DNA of 15,380 nucleotides from Acidobacteria bacterium AH-259-L09 (GTDB lineage Bacteria; Acidobacteriota; UBA6911; RPQK01). Where the stretch lies: the NCBI GenBank assembly GCA_027717875.1, contig JALLOL010000032.1, positions 1-15,380 of the forward strand. The letters are read 5' to 3'. This document shows positions 15,194-15,380 of the stretch, one piece after another (the stretch's first letter is position 1; each line of letters begins with the position of its first letter). The notes below the pieces were generated by a model. The model ran no database searches and was not told the origin of the DNA. It saw only the letters and a list, made by a program, of their open reading frames with translations. A program made the translations under genes and the position numbers.

Positions 15194-15380
15194 CTAAATT
15201 GGTTTTGGTTCTGCGGGCACTTGAAACGTTGGTTTCCCAGCACCGATCGAACGGTGGCGGTAGAACGAGACCAGATAGCCCATAAGCTCCAGGGCCATCA
15301 GGCGTCCCTCCTCGGCAAAGGCTTGAGCCTTTTCAGGAGTGGCTTCCTCGGTCTTTCTTTTCATGGCAATGGTGTGAATC
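15194..15380 (-). CDS. Unidentified protein, C-terminal part (or a short complete gene from 15364)
   Basis: An open frame enters from the window edge and ends at TAG 15194, 12 bases before kaiB. It gives about 61 residues, including a charged helix-like stretch (KRKTEEATPEKAQAFAEEG), an amphipathic helix (RLMALELMGYLVSFYRH) and a proline-rich end. An ATG at 15364 would give a 56-residue protein but has no Shine-Dalgarno sequence, so a longer gene continuing outside the window is more likely. I do not recognise the family. Its tight coupling to kaiB (its stop overlaps the kaiB ribosome binding site) suggests it belongs to the same operon. Confidence 0.5.
   Translation of the reverse strand, partial: IHTIAMKRKTEEATPEKAQAFAEEGRLMALELMGYLVSFYRHRSIGAGKPTFQVPAEPKPI

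Overview
All genes in this window lie on the minus strand, so the order of transcription is from high coordinates to low. Nine complete genes and one partial gene are packed with gaps of at most 91 bases. Several junctions overlap (two ATGA stop/start overlaps, one 26-base overlap, one probable 14-base overlap), so this looks like one long operon or two abutting ones. No RNA gene, insertion sequence, CRISPR array or phage gene was seen. No gene-free stretch exceeds 91 bases.

The organism looks like an uncultured Gram-negative bacterium of intermediate GC content. The evidence is a NagZ-type enzyme, a pseudopilin-like domain, envelope proteins with signal or anchor segments, and a KaiB/KaiC pair without KaiA. 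KaiA is known only from cyanobacteria, so this is probably a non-cyanobacterial kai locus. Short degenerate heptamer-like repeats at gene junctions resemble those I associate with uncultured lineages such as Omnitrophota, Nitrospirota and former Deltaproteobacteria. That is an impression, and the phylum cannot be fixed from the sequence alone.

Signalling half (15380 down to 10951): the end of an unidentified reading frame, kaiB, a full-length two-domain kaiC with all three residues equivalent to the cyanobacterial phosphorylation sites, a hybrid histidine kinase (REC-PAS-HisKA-HATPase) carrying a degenerate GGDEF-like C-terminal domain, and a stand-alone response regulator.

Envelope/polysaccharide half (10929 down to 40): a 1233-residue membrane-anchored HEAT-repeat protein, a processive-type membrane glycosyltransferase of family GT2, a TPR protein with two membrane segments and a GspG-like C-terminal domain, a NagZ-like GH3 beta-N-acetylhexosaminidase, a sodium:solute symporter, and a secreted TIM-barrel protein with an N-terminal beta-sandwich and a GH18-like DGxxxDxE signature.

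Working model (inference): a Kai-type timer or energy sensor feeds a two-component relay that controls synthesis or export of an extracellular, possibly N-acetylhexosamine-containing polysaccharide. The HEAT and TPR proteins would act as scaffold and the hydrolases plus symporter would trim and recover the product. The layout recalls the pga system (GT2 synthase, TPR protein, TIM-barrel hydrolase), but the accessory proteins are different. The most unusual sequence-level signal is a family of short quasi-repeats found at nearly every junction of the polysaccharide half, and inside the HEAT gene, but apparently absent from the signalling half. In two genes these repeats encode part of the N-terminal export or anchor segment.
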